Shown: positions 24,801 to 32,513 of the stretch, one piece after another
Layout: the number at the start of each line of letters is the position of its first letter
Numbering within the stretch: position 1 is the stretch's first letter
Source: Siphonodentalium dalli
Lineage: Eukaryota > Mollusca > Scaphopoda > Gadilida > Siphonodentaliidae
Reading direction: 5' to 3'
Length of the DNA stretch: 64,000 nucleotides
NCBI GenBank assembly: GCA_032622095.1
Contig: CP136068.1
Location: 49,470,443 to 49,534,442 of the forward strand
The notes under the pieces: generated by a model
Told to the model about the DNA's origin: nothing
Database searches by the model: none
Seen by the model: the letters and a program-made list of their open reading frames with translations, nothing else
Translations under genes and position numbers: made by a program

Positions 24801-27800
24801 CGTATGGCATTTGGTTTATAACCAACACGCACTACTACATTGGTAATTACTACCACTTAATTTTCGAATATCCAGATAACATTATGCCATATTATATACC
24901 ATTTGGAAGAGGAACCAAAAAAGATATATTCCACCAGGATAAGAAGCAGCTGTGGCCTAGGACTGTCCACCAAGTCATAGAGATTCATTCCAAGACCCCA
25001 CCCCCCCCCCCCCTTGTCAACCCAGAATTAATCAGAATTCAAACTAAGAGATATTCCCCTTCCATTGAGTATAATAAACTTTATAGTACAGTCCGGATGA
25101 AAATTAAATACAGGACACACCTTGGTACCTCAACAGAAACAACATGTTCCCAGTTTATTTGACCGGATCTGTTAATAAAACAATATGTTGGAGCTTCCTC
25201 TTTCCAATGGTATATAATATGGAATATGTTGTGTATAATGTGATCTGGTGATTCGAAAATTAAGTGGGCCTTTAAGGATTTAAGGATTAAGGGACCCGGA
25301 TTTTTTCAAAGAATTCAGTCATGGAATATTATGTGCGGCACTATTGGCCAAATTAAATTGTTTAGACCACAAGGTGAACCCAAACCTTTTGAGCACACAA
25401 ATGCCATGCGGGTAAAATATTTTGCATAATGTCATGGTAAATATTTGGGGTCTACTGATTCTTAACGCAACTTAGCCTGAAATTATCAGTGACTGTTTCA
25501 ACACGAAATGCCACCACCCCCGATTCACCGCGTATCCGTGTATCTTCACACAAAGAGTCCAAGCCCGACAATTTACTGTAACTCTTTAATTCCATTCATA
25601 ATTAAAATCTAGGCCGCTGACATGACAATCTCCTTTCAACTCCATTGTATTTAGCGTAAACCATCGCAATGGGTTAAAGGTACTCAATCCGATCAGAGGG
25701 TCCTATATTACTATTTCTTTGGCGTTGCGGGTAAAAAATAATTGATTCGAGTCGAGGAACCTACCAATCAACGCTCAGGGTGATCAGATATCGATATTTC
25801 GTTATTTCTATTCTTTCTGTCCCAGAACACAGTCAAAATTGCGTTATTATTACCACTTGAATTTAGAGTTATCCATCCTTGTCTGTTTGAATAATGTTTT
25901 AATGTACACATCTCGAGCAGATTACGAAGTTAAGGGCAATTATTAGTACTCATCTCGAGAAAATAACAAATTTCAAAAATCAATATCTAATAACTCTGAG
26001 CTTTGTTTGATGGGTTCCTCGACTCGAATCAAATATTGTTTACCCCCAAAGCCAAAGAAATAGTAATATAGGACCCTCTGATCGGATTGTTGTTGTTGGA
26101 ATCTGTTGAGATGGGGACCCTCTGATCGGATTGAGTACCTTTAACAATTGAGATTCGGTGACCGCATTACAAAGAACATGTACACAGCTAATTAACCACA
26201 CTCACCATTATCCGCACGGAAAATCGTTGTGAAAAATCAATAATGTAGCCTATGAAGTTGTAATCTAATAACGATGTTTTTACAAAAATTGTATTATTGC
26301 TGTACTATAGAACCCGCTTAGTCAGTACTTTATCATTCCGTATTGCGATTTTTTACATATTACAAAGCTGTAGCATTCGAGTACTATGGAAACATGCAAC
26401 GATGAAACTTTCAGGCCCCCTTTTTCTCCACCAAATGCAAAGATTTTCCGGTCAAGTGAATCCCGGTATATAGATGGTTCGCCAAAAAAGATCATATAAG
26501 TCATTACATGTCAATATATTTGGCATATAAAGAGTTTTGGGCATATGTTTAGTTTCAATCTACAATGAAAGAAATACACTGATAGAAATATAGTCGAATA
26601 CTATAGAACACAAAATATGTATTACAAAATTAGTAAATAACAAATTAACGCTGATATTACAAAAATTGTATTCTATACTATAGGCCCCAGTACTGAGAAC
26701 TTGGAAAGTGTCCACATGGCTTAATTTAACATTTCCCCTGGGATAAGTTTGTCGTTACAGTTTATACGGCCGCGGGAAATGTCCTGCTACCCAAATGCAT
26801 TGTAAACAGTATAAATATTTAAATTGTGATAACCTGCTAGGATTGGACTAATCGTATTCTGTATTTATAATGCATCTGTAATGATTACAAATTATGAAGT
26901 ATTTGTGTTGTATACAATTTTGTGATAAAGAATGCTATATATATATATGAGCCAAAGTGTTGTATTACTAATCAAATACTTTGAAGATTGGAGAGTATTT
27001 CCAATTACTGTTCGATTATTTTTGATCTGGTAACCTTCTAGCACCAAGCATTGTTTGATTGGGGGGGGGGGGGGGTAGTAAAAAAAATTTGCAGTAAGGT
27101 TTACCGTTTTTTTCGCATCTGGCATTTTTGGGGACCTGCCACCCCAAACCTGCAAAAAAGTATTTTTTTTACTCCCAGTTTTTTACACCCACCCCCCAAA
27201 TTTCACTAAATTTGGTCTAAAACCGCATAAAACTCTAAACTGATATCATTCATATAACTGGGAACGACCTCATTTAGTTCAACCTGTTTCAGAAGCTGTT
27301 TTCAATGAAAAAAAATGTTTTATAAATTGCTGATCATCTGTAAACCTATAGGTCATTGTGCAGGATGCACACAATTTCATAATTTATAACTATTTCCTGA
27401 ATTGTCTGTCAACCAGCTCATTATCTAACATATTCATACCACTTATGTTAATCTACTGGAGCAACTTACTTCTATTATACTAAACTAGCTCCCTTTGGGA
27501 GCCTATATTCAGCGTCAGATGCCTGTGGCCCCCTTTGTGAGACTTCGCGCGCATTTTGATATTAGACAGAGCCTTTATTTAGCGGCGCCCCTTTGTGCGC
27601 TTTAATCACATTTTGATCGTTGAAACATTTTGATTTATATATATTGTTTATAAAAAAATTTTTAGATTGAAATCCTTGCTCAATTTAACAAAACCACTTT
27701 TATTTTATATTTTGTTTAATTCAAAAATTTGATAAAATAACACCATTATAACATCCGCCAGGGTACCCCGAGTCACTGCACCAAAATTGGTTGAACTCAG

Positions 27801-30800
27801 TCCAGGGGACTGGCTTGATGCACTGATGACAGTTATTTTCTGGCCATTGATATCACATTAATTCTATACACATAATGATCTGGGCTTTAGTTGCGTCAAG
27901 ACAAGTTTATTTATTTCAGTTTTACATTTCTTGAAGCTTCTTTCAGAAGGGTGTCAGGAAGGGATTGTTTCACACCACCGTCCCATATGCAACATGCCAT
28001 AGCTTAATGTCATCTACACTAAGGCCCATATGAGGTCACACTAACATAAATATGGTGTTTTTGTTGTTAATTCTTATAATATGTTTTAAACTGTTACAAA
28101 TGTCAAACAAGGGCACAAATGGTCTTTAGTAAAAAAAATTGTATGAGTTTTTTGCCCCTTGTGTGACCGGCCCACTCCGGCATACCTTTCTGCAATTTTT
28201 ATGTTCCTGCCAAAACGAAAATAAAACGACAAATTTAGCATTACAAGTAGATGATGCCATTTACCTCTACTAAGTCTACGCCCGAGTATCAAGTTTCATC
28301 CGTTCAAAACATGGTATTTGTTTTATGTTCAGACGGGGAACTTGTGTGAGTTGATATCGCAATAAACATTGAATTGATATATTCCATAATTGGAAGCGAT
28401 GCTAAAAACATCGTCATAAACTTCCTTGTCAGAAAATCAAAAAGCTGGTGGGTTATATATGATCTCTATATACGGGCGCGTGTAGCTGAAGTAAAAATCA
28501 CGATACGAACTATACACTACCAGCTGACGACAATTTGAAACAATGTGTACCCATCCCCCAAAAGTGAGCTTCATACATTTAAAATATTTGTTTTAATAAT
28601 GCTCACCTGATGTACGCTGTTCCTGGGTCTATACCAACAGCAAACCCATTTGATCTATTGCTGACTGCAGTGCATTTAATATCGCTCCGAACCAACGTCT
28701 CGTTTCGTGGAAGCAATGGAAGCAACTCCCTTATGTCGTATTTGTGTGATCTGAACATTAACTGTGCTAATGGAGTGGAACATATTACCAACCCAACCAA
28801 ACTGACGATAATGATTGTCTCCCTCTGCCTCGACCAATCTATAGATACAAAAACACCATTTAAATATATCTCTTCATTTTTTGCTCTTTTTTTGTTTGTT
28901 TATTAAATACTCATTGACAAGTATAGTTCCCTCATGAAGTGTTCAGAGAAGTTCAACAAACTTTTCTGAACATTTCCAACCAACGAATAATGAATCCTTC
29001 TACACAATGTGTCTGATAATTATTATATGTCTGCCATCCGCTCACATTTCACGAACATGCATGCCCCCAGATGATATAGAACACGCCAATGTATCTTTAA
29101 TTTCATAACTAAATAAAGAGTTAAATTCCCCATGCAGGATCGGGGTTATAATAACAGTCTGTCGGGAGTTACCATTTTCTGTACTAGTACGGTACATTCC
29201 ATGTACGGTATCAGGAACCTGGACAGTTAGTTTAAAGTGATGTGAAACACTCCGATTGGGTGAACAAATAGAAATGGAGAATAATAAAAGTAGTTATTTT
29301 TATGAATATTAACCCAAATTTACAATACACAACGTCATTCTTATATATTAATTCAATGCATTGACTCTCGATGGCGAAATCATTTAGGTTAGTTTATCGC
29401 CGATCGCTGCGTCCCGAATCGAGATGTAAATATTTACAATGAAGCGTAGTTCAGACGGTGATATCTATGTAGTGGTATGGTCAATTTCTTTGAGATTTAC
29501 GGCGATGTTAGTAGAATTCTACATTCCCACAGACGGCATAGCACATGCGTACTAACTTATTAGTTTCACGCACCGAGCAAGTCCATAATATGTCTTTAAT
29601 TATCGATTAACATGTAGTCATGGTTCCAGTCTAATTTTATGACAAGTATTTTACTTGTGCTTTAAATTCTACACTCTAAGAATTATTCAGAACCAACCGG
29701 TTATTCGTGGGTTCTTCAGCGTGAAGAACCGATCCGTGTGAGGAGTGGGTTCTTTACTTTCCGAAGAACCATGTTTTGTCTTATGAACCAAATGAAGTGT
29801 GAAGAACAAAAACTGATTCACAAGAAATAGTTATAGTTCTCGGCAATACAACGATTTATGCTAGTGTTGATTTGAACATAGGTAGCCTTATAAAACACTC
29901 AAGTAAACCAGCATATGCCATGGTATATTAGGGTATTACCTGAATTTACCGGGATAAGCCAGGGTACATCTCACTTATCGGGTTCCTGGACCCATGTAAA
30001 ACCCTAGTAAACCAAGATATACACAGTATATTTCACTTAAAGTGAAATATACTGTGTATATCTTGGTTTAAATAGCGGTGTAAATGACCAATGTAAAACC
30101 CTTGTAAACCAAGGTATACTAGAGTTGTGCCTGAATTATCGGGATATTCCACAGTACATGTCCGGGGCCAATCACTCATGTAATACTAGTATATACTCTG
30201 GATTTTTTATGACCAATTACACAAAAGAGAGAAAGTCCCCTTAAACTCTGAATTTTCCAGTTCTGACACAAGACCCATGTATGCAATTCCAGGATGACCA
30301 CGTATTATTTACAAGGATGTACATGGGTTCCCTGATGTTCACCAAAAGAAGCGTTACGGTTGCCTGGGTCAATGACATGTATAACTAGAGTTTACCACAT
30401 ATTTACTTGGCTATACAGGGGTATCCTAATGTATATTGTTAAATATGTTAATAATGAATGCGTTGGTTATTGTAAACCAGCCATGTTGATATATCTATTC
30501 TTGTCGTTTTGCAAACACCAAACACCAGTTCAAATGTTTCGGCAAAATTCCATACTGCATCCTTTAAAAGAATTTGCCATGCTTCATAAGGTACTGATCA
30601 AGTAACATGTTTAATAACGAAGTGAGTTACAATTTGCTACCTTTTCGGAAAAGCAGAGAATATTGTTATGGATATACTGTTGTTGCCATTTTGCAAGCCA
30701 TATTGAGTAATATTGTCTAAAAAAAACATCAGTGTGACACATTTAAAACCAGATAAAAACAATTTTACTTGAAAAAATGGTCCAAATCTGAAATATTTCT

Positions 30801-32448
30801 GGTAATATCAGTAGTAAAAATTGACCAAGGTGCATCAGTAATGTTAGTATTCAATGTATATAGGTCATATTAGTCAATTGTATTCATCAACCACAATTTG
30901 TAAATTATTGCAGGCACGCTGGGGCAATATCTACCATCTTCCATAATTTTGGCGGTCGTTTTTGCCAAAGTGAAAATATTTGTTCCATTGAGTTGGAATA
31001 TTCATAAATGATGATATGCCTCACTTACACATTACACATTTCTACCCATTTCTTGTTGGCATATGACTAGAATCCCAATGGTGATTTTATGTGAATTTTA
31101 TACCGTATTCTGTAAAATTGAAATTTTGAGGGATCGGAATGGACTGGGACCCACATAATGGCATATCATTGCTCCAATTATCAGTTAACATGGAAATTAT
31201 AAAATATAGTCGCAATCTCAATTCTCAACCAGATCCAAACAGCAGAAACTTATCTAGAAGATATTAATGAAAAATAGTCATATTGTCCCCTTCCGGTGGC
31301 CATTTGGTGGCGATCTTAGACGGGGAGTTACAATTTTACCCTAAAAAGGTGGCACTATGTGTTAGCTTCCCAATATGTATACACTTGACAAGATTTCTCT
31401 CTATAATTTGCATCAAACTGACTTTTTGTGCCTCGTCTGAAAAAAAACGGCGGCCATGTTGGACGGCATGTTGTCTGATGTCTATATAGCGACCGTTTTC
31501 GTGTTAACATTGCTTAAAAGATAAGGGACATAAAAAGGAAGAAAATGAGTGGGGTTAGTTAAGTCCTGTGGTGGAGTGCAGATGTACCCTATCGGCTCAC
31601 AGACTATTATATTTGTGTTTTCACTGCCGTTTCGTGACCTTTGACCTCTGCCCTCTGGTGACATCATCAATGGCAACATAATATTTTATTTGCTACCAGT
31701 GGTTTGAGTATTCAAATACCTACAAAATTACAACCATAATGTTAAAATCCGATGATAATGACATCACTTATATGGGATTCCCCACCCCATCATGATTGGG
31801 AAAATGCAAACTGAGTAAAGCTAAACTTTGACCCAGTAAGTACACTTGGACCAACATATTTGAGCTGGGTACATAAAACACACAGAAATGTGGCGACAAT
31901 AACCCCTTCATCCACAGTGGGCTCCAGTTCGAAGCACATTCGATGACCATTATAAACAATATAAGCATTCAGTAGTATATAATTAATATCTATTGCTACT
32001 GATTACTTATATATACTGTACGTACTGCTTAAATTTATTTAACACGGCCAACGACTGTGGTCGAAAGCTTGGGCAGAATAAATTAATCTATTTTATTATT
32101 CGAAACACCACCTGTTTCAATGGTCGTGTATTAAAATATCGTCGACTTTCCACTGGGAAACACGGGAATTATATACCAACCTATTCGCTGGATTGCCGAC
32201 AGGACAACAACCGTGCATGCAAACATGGCGGCTGGCGATTTTTCAATGTTTCTTCCATCGTCTGTATCGTAGCAAAAGTATTTCAAGGATATCGGGGAGT
32301 CCTGGTTTCTTTGCAAACACACTGCCTGGTAGGGCATCAAATCAACAGGCTTCCATGAGAATACATACGTCAGAACGGAGACAACTACAGACGCAAAGAC
32401 AGGCAGATGCGTCGCAGAAGGGTTGTCGTCAACGAATGGCTGTTCCAT
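392..32448 (-). CDS. Membrane-anchored Hsp70-like protein, 7 exons, 635 aa (whole gene)
   Basis: Joined minus-strand exons 32181-32448, 28607-28838, 23249-23662, 21868-22025, 20818-21026, 14777-14938 and 392-856 total 1908 nt, one open frame with matching phases 1,2,2,1,0,0 and GT/AG at every junction. Hydrophobic segments lie at about 15-32, 72-88 and 97-118. The Hsp70 ATPase domain starts near 154 (phosphate-1 GIDPGTAY, 158-165) and continues through AVPSRV (272-277), EATAALIGYG (304-313), phosphate-2 DFGAGNLD (327-334), LGGDD (357-361) and adenosine motif GGGMQFP (461-467). A beta substrate-binding domain follows (about 513-628), and the protein ends at 635 without a helical lid. HSPA14 also stops near this point, but I do not claim orthology. 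Family members are ATP-driven chaperones. Altered motif residues make ATPase activity uncertain, and membrane location is inferred from hydrophobicity. If exon 1 were not used, Met117 in exon 2 would give a 519-aa form without the membrane segments. Confidence 0.87.
1080..2229 (+). mobile_element. Helitron-like element with degenerate tandem-repeat core
   Basis: Roughly 120-bp units repeat the phrases GACCCGATGAGTGTC, ATAGGTGCCGTTGACCTCAG and TTAATTAAATAATTAAT with strong divergence. The right end reads GCAACGCCGGGTGCCCCAGCTGG|T. A second copy of this end lies inverted at 40511-40610, where TTACTCATTCTTT and the GTGACTAAT region also match. The left boundary is approximate. Confidence 0.5.
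2392..3090 (-). mobile_element. Helitron-like element, copy A
   Basis: On the minus strand it ends in GCCGGTAACCCTGCTAG. The body (TTTATCGCGACTAATTCGTC, CCACCAATAAAGAAG, ACAGATGTTTTAAAGAAATG) matches 10314-11097 in the opposite orientation at roughly 75-80 % by eye. Confidence 0.5.
3142..3194. repeat. (GTCT)n microsatellite
   Basis: Imperfect GTCT/CTGT run inside the left end of the satellite element. A related short run occurs at 4345-4365. Confidence 0.9.
4690..5266 (+). pseudogene. Non-LTR retrotransposon reverse transcriptase, C-terminal remnant
   Basis: Two overlapping frames give the C-terminal end of a LINE polymerase. The first ends in SDHNRTLNW (to about 4985). A frame change continues as LCKFRTSNHKLPIETGRW, then CVLCDTRVIGDEFHYLLVCK. 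This is the Cys/His zinc-knuckle end (FRTSNHxLxIExGR...CxLC...DEFHxLxxC) typical of marine invertebrate LINEs. The 5' part is missing and the frameshift makes it inactive. The 3' end of the same insertion is at 6165-6297 (AATAAACTGATTGATTGA tail). Confidence 0.8.
5618..6165 (-). pseudogene. Second, antisense LINE reverse transcriptase C-terminal fragment
   Basis: On the minus strand the frame stays open from about 6150: FTDKLIIERLK, KLRTYRTFKDKYEIEPYL, then MFTRLRVSNHILAIEKGRH and ICLMCDGKKVETEKHFIMEC, ending NINMGK at 5618. The block order is the same as in the plus-strand LINE, but the sequence differs, so this is another family. It lies inside the 3' untranslated part of the plus-strand LINE in the opposite orientation. 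Confidence 0.8.
6165..6297 (+). mobile_element. 3' end of the plus-strand LINE
   Basis: AT-rich 3' UTR-like sequence (TACATATTGTATATATGTAA) ends in GAAATAAACTGATTGATTGA. The next base resumes the satellite unit (GAGGAATATAATCGTGTG) exactly where it was broken at 4690. Confidence 0.65.
6977..8050 (-). mobile_element. Helitron-like element, interrupted by a TTAA element
   Basis: The minus strand ends in GCTAACCTGCTAG followed by T, with a GC-rich hairpin (CGCCGCCGGTGGCG) just inside. The body repeats TTTATGACATGTTTATTTTT and, further on, ACCCGATGAAATCTCCC, CTAGGAACGA and CTTGAATTGATC. The right boundary is uncertain. Confidence 0.4.
7146..7614. mobile_element. TTAA-flanked foldback MITE, copy 1
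   Basis: It is flanked by TTAA on both sides (7142-7145 and 7615-7618). Ends are AGGTACTCAATCCG and its complement. Long inner inverted repeats carry GATTCGAGTCGAGGAA and CCCATCAAA. TTAA target sites are the mark of piggyBac-type (or Kolobok) transposition. Length is 469 bp with no coding capacity. Confidence 0.8.
8050..8722. other. Intronic sequence, no gene seen
   Basis: It contains short degenerate repeats (TTAATCCCGTCGCGAAC and TTAATCCCGTCGTGAAC) and a C9 run near 8330. No reading frame or RNA signature is supported. Confidence 0.5.
8723..9810 (-). mobile_element. Helitron-like element with two tandem arrays
   Basis: The minus strand ends in GCCCGGACGAAGTCGGGTCACCTTCTAG|T. The first array (8750-9160) repeats CTTGAATTGACCATTTTGAA, GGGGTCACGA and CGACCCGCCCAAAACACT. 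The second (9170-9660) is the 126-bp GTATCCGGGGCAAGATAC unit also seen at 1-299. The other end carries GACAGACAAACATACATAC and AAAATATATATGAGA. Confidence 0.55.
9811..10313 (-). mobile_element. Helitron-like element abutting the previous one
   Basis: It starts CTAGCCGATGAGCCCGACG (CTAG|T on the minus strand) directly after the ATATATGAGA end of the preceding element. It carries two 126-bp units and the same GACAGACAGACAGACAAAC end, so two elements sit head-to-tail. Confidence 0.55.
10314..11097 (+). mobile_element. Helitron-like element, copy B
   Basis: It ends in GGGCAACGCCGGGTAACCCTGCTAG followed by T, with an ACCCGG/CCGGGT hairpin. The body matches 2392-3090 in reverse. Confidence 0.55.
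11110..11673 (-). repeat. About 240-bp satellite units, inverted
   Basis: The same family as 3200-4690, read on the minus strand (CACCAAACGG, GAATCCTTGTATCG, CACACCATT). It continues at 12570-12880 after the insertion. Confidence 0.7.
11682..12561. mobile_element. hAT-type non-autonomous element with 8-bp target duplication, copy 1
   Basis: Ends are CAGGACGTGGC and CAGAGACGTGGC (as complement), flanked by the direct repeat AATGGAGA (11674-11681 and 12562-12569). The insertion lies inside a satellite unit that reads through after removal. The body is rich in TTGGAAATTTCCAAC inverted motifs and carries no transposase. Confidence 0.85.
12570..12885 (-). repeat. Satellite units, continuation
   Basis: It contains CGATTAGATTCCTTGTATCG, GTGTATCAATTTGGTGG and GACTCGAACGGCGCCAC, the inverted form of the units at 3200-4690. 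Confidence 0.7.
12886..13998. other. Intronic sequence, nothing recognised
   Basis: No repeat shared with the rest of the window, no exon-like frame that fits the Hsp70 gene and no RNA signature. A frame at 12903-13205 (+) is open by chance composition only. Confidence 0.5.
13999..14425. mobile_element. TTAA MITE, diverged copy 2
   Basis: The right end is intact (CGGATTGAGTACCT then TTAA at 14426-14429). The left end has decayed, but TTACTATTTCCTTGGCTTCG and TCGAGTCGAAAAA are recognisable. Confidence 0.7.
14777..14938 (-). CDS. Exon 6: Hsp70 adenosine-binding motif
   Basis: This exon encodes residues 428-481, exactly 54 codons, phase 0 at both ends. The acceptor is TGTTTATAG|GAGG and the donor ATCAAAG|GTATAT. 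Residues 453-477 contain NIDLVLMTGGGMQFPGVQEL, clearly the family's DIVLVGGSTRIPKVQ block. The Ser of GGS and the Arg of TRIP are replaced (GGGMQFP). Confidence 0.92.
15060..15720 (+). repeat. Left arm of a large inverted repeat
   Basis: GTAGGAACTGCTC, GAGACAGAC, GTCCAGTTCACT and ACTCGTGAT match the complement of 20470-20570. CTCCAGTTCA motifs recur on both arms. The arms flank the nested transposons at 16217-19604. Confidence 0.55.
15825..15848. repeat. (TA)n microsatellite
   Basis: A run of TA units followed by T-rich sequence. Confidence 0.9.
17011..19218. mobile_element. CAGGGGCC-ended DNA element, copy 1 (nested)
   Basis: Terminal inverted repeats of about 35 bp start CAGGGGCCTATACTATAGAA at each end. 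Subterminal regions repeat the GAGTACTAT and GTACTATAGA motifs. The CAGGGG ends resemble hAT, but I see no target duplication. It has no transposase. A TTAA MITE sits inside (17620-18087). Confidence 0.75.
17620..18087. mobile_element. TTAA MITE, copy 3
   Basis: Ends AGGTACTCAACCCGATAAAA and CGGGTTGAGTACCT (right end), flanked by TTAA at 17616-17619 and 18088-18091. It is absent from this position in the sister element at 23954-26690. Confidence 0.88.
19613..20030. other. Intronic sequence, no gene seen
   Basis: A 187-codon open frame on the plus strand starts inside the hAT element and is mostly repeat. I found no domain in it. Confidence 0.45.
20040..20640 (-). repeat. Right arm of the large inverted repeat
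   Basis: On the minus strand it reads TAGGAACTGCTCATCGAGAC, TTTTGTCCAGTTCAC and ACTCGTGATC, matching 15137-15260. A second block with GCTCCAGTTCACC matches 15605-15690. Confidence 0.55.
20818..21026 (-). CDS. Exon 5: Hsp70 ATPase lobe II
   Basis: This exon encodes the end of codon 358 and residues 359-427. The acceptor TTTCCTGAAG|GTGG completes LGGDD, matching the family's LGGEDFD. Further on, AREKCLEASKQ (387-397) aligns with the LRxxCExAK helix and EGTFKEM (419-425) with RARFEEL. The donor AGCCCG|GTACAT is phase 0. A second in-frame donor 21 bases downstream (CTTCAC|GTACAT) is possible but makes this stretch longer than in canonical Hsp70. Confidence 0.88.
21199..21306. repeat. 31-bp minisatellite, about 3.5 units
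   Basis: The unit CATATTCGATTTTATCC plus AGGAATCTCCACCC is repeated almost without change. Confidence 0.9.
21708..21780. repeat. 35-bp tandem duplication, each unit a palindrome
   Basis: CTGTAAAAATGTATTTTTAC plus AG, followed by CGACAACGCTATG, occurs twice in a row. Confidence 0.9.
21868..22025 (-). CDS. Exon 4: Hsp70 ATPase phosphate-2 motif
   Basis: This exon encodes residues 305-358. The acceptor is CTAATTCCAG|AACGG and the donor CATTTAG|GTGAGT. The translation runs TAALIGYGRD, then VFVIDFGAGNLDMSVV (323-338), then EYEVQATGGNLHLG. This is colinear with the canonical AAAIAYG, FDLGGGTFDVS and VKATAGDTHLG blocks. The middle Gly of the GGG is Ala and the Thr after it is Asn. Both Asp residues (327, 334) are kept. 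Confidence 0.93.
22543..22706. repeat. Near-perfect foldback element of about 164 bp
   Basis: Arms of about 78 bp begin ATATAAGGATTAACTGTCAT and pair almost without mismatch around the loop near CCCGAAGGG. It is a palindromic MITE in intron 3. Confidence 0.85.
23249..23662 (-). CDS. Exon 3: Hsp70 ATPase domain, lobe I
   Basis: This exon encodes residues 167-305. The acceptor ATTTCGCAG|GGCATATG and donor ACCGAAGC|GTAAGC are both phase 2. It contains EEIVFGAKS (209-217), a WRKRLYP segment (227-233) whose Lys229 may correspond to the catalytic Lys71 of Hsc70, and DVCHVVIAVPSRVGYNF (265-281), which aligns with the family's VITVPAYF strand. It ends in the glutamate (304) of the usual NEPTAA motif, here TEATAA. 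Confidence 0.92.
23680..23953 (-). other. Unassigned tRNA-like or coding-like segment
   Basis: On the minus strand CGCGATGGCTCAGTTGG fits a tRNA A box, which suggests a SINE, but no B box follows. The same stretch also holds an open frame (GAFGRHKLSSDGKAFSNPEK ... NWFSEFGGDYTSNE) ending at a GTGAGT donor-like site. Its phases do not fit between exons 2 and 3, so it is not part of the Hsp70 transcript as modelled. Confidence 0.3.
24853..25268. mobile_element. MITE with about 26-bp terminal inverted repeats
   Basis: Left CCACTTAATTTTCGAAT and CCAGAT pair with right ATCTGGTGATTCGAAAATTA and AGTGG. The matching position in the sister element (about 18345) lacks it. Confidence 0.7.
25678..26140. 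mobile_element. TTAA MITE, copy 4
   Basis: AGGTACTCAATCCGATCAGA at the left, CGGATTGAGTACCT at the right, with TTAA at 25674-25677 and 26141-26144. Confidence 0.88.
26691..28606. other. Intron 2, downstream of the nested element and before exon 2
   Basis: It contains a G16 run near 27060, poly-purine tracts and, at 27485-27488, a CTAG|T end with a CTCCCAAAGGGAG hairpin on the minus strand, which may be another Helitron-like terminus. No further exon is seen. Confidence 0.45.
28607..28838 (-). CDS. Exon 2: third hydrophobic segment and start of the Hsp70 ATPase domain
   Basis: This exon encodes the end of codon 90 through the first two bases of codon 167. The acceptor is TATCTATAG|ATTGG and the donor CATCAG|GTGAGC. 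Residues 97-118 form a hydrophobic run followed by basic residues (R119, H121, K122, R126). Residues 155-165 read FAVGIDPGTAY, the Hsp70 phosphate-1 loop, in which the second Thr of the usual GTTY is Ala. Confidence 0.85.
29233..29593 (+). repeat. Dispersed repeat, copy 1
   Basis: It shares with 56283-56655, in the same orientation, AAAGTGATGTGAAACACTCC, GCGTCCCGAATC, ATGTAAATATTTACAA and GCGTAGTTCAGACGGTG. I do not recognise the family. Confidence 0.8.
30009..30069. repeat. Perfect 61-bp palindrome
   Basis: Thirty-base arms beginning AAACCAAGATATACACAG with a one-base centre. Confidence 0.9.
32181..32448 (-). CDS. Exon 1: start codon, N-terminal hydrophobic segments 1 and 2
   Basis: This exon encodes residues 1-89 plus the first base of codon 90. 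The ATG at 32448 sits in a good initiation context (ACAATGG). Hydrophobic runs lie at about 15-32 (LPVFASVVVSVLTYVFSW) and 72-88, separated by a polar loop with two cysteines (44, 59). The donor reads GAATAG|GTTGGT, weaker than the other donors, but its phase 1 joins exactly to exon 2 (G|AT gives Asp90). I recognise no homologous domain in this part, so it rests on the open frame, the phase match and the TATA-like box upstream. Confidence 0.72.
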
Positions 32449-32500
32449 TGTGTAGGCCTCTGATCCGAGCCAATTTTACACGGTAGAGTTACTCCCCGTC

Positions 32501-32513
32501 GCTATATATACGA
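32501..32513 (-). promoter_or_regulatory. TATA-like box of the Hsp70-like gene
   Basis: The minus strand reads CGTATATATAGC about 55 bases upstream of the ATG at 32448, which implies a short 5' leader of about 25-30 bases. No clear array of heat-shock elements (alternating GAA/TTC) is visible in the next 200 bases, so heat induction is not supported. Confidence 0.45.

Larger units (their letters stand above)
23954..26690. mobile_element. CAGGGGCC-ended DNA element, copy 2
   Basis: It is the inverse of 17011-19218. It begins CAGGGGCCTATACTATAGAA and ends with the complementary TTCTATACTATAGGCCCC. It carries two insertions not present in copy 1, at 24853-25268 and 25678-26140. Confidence 0.78.
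28839..32180. other. Intron 1 of the Hsp70-like gene
   Basis: AT-rich, with a dispersed repeat at 29233-29593 and a palindrome at 30009-30069. Short GAAGAACC inverted motifs occur at 29710-29830. No exon is recognised. Confidence 0.5.

Noticed and set aside
32181-32486. Plus-strand 97-codon frame across exon 1
   Set aside because: It is the opposite-strand shadow of exon 1. The minus-strand frame has the phase match, start context and TATA-like box.
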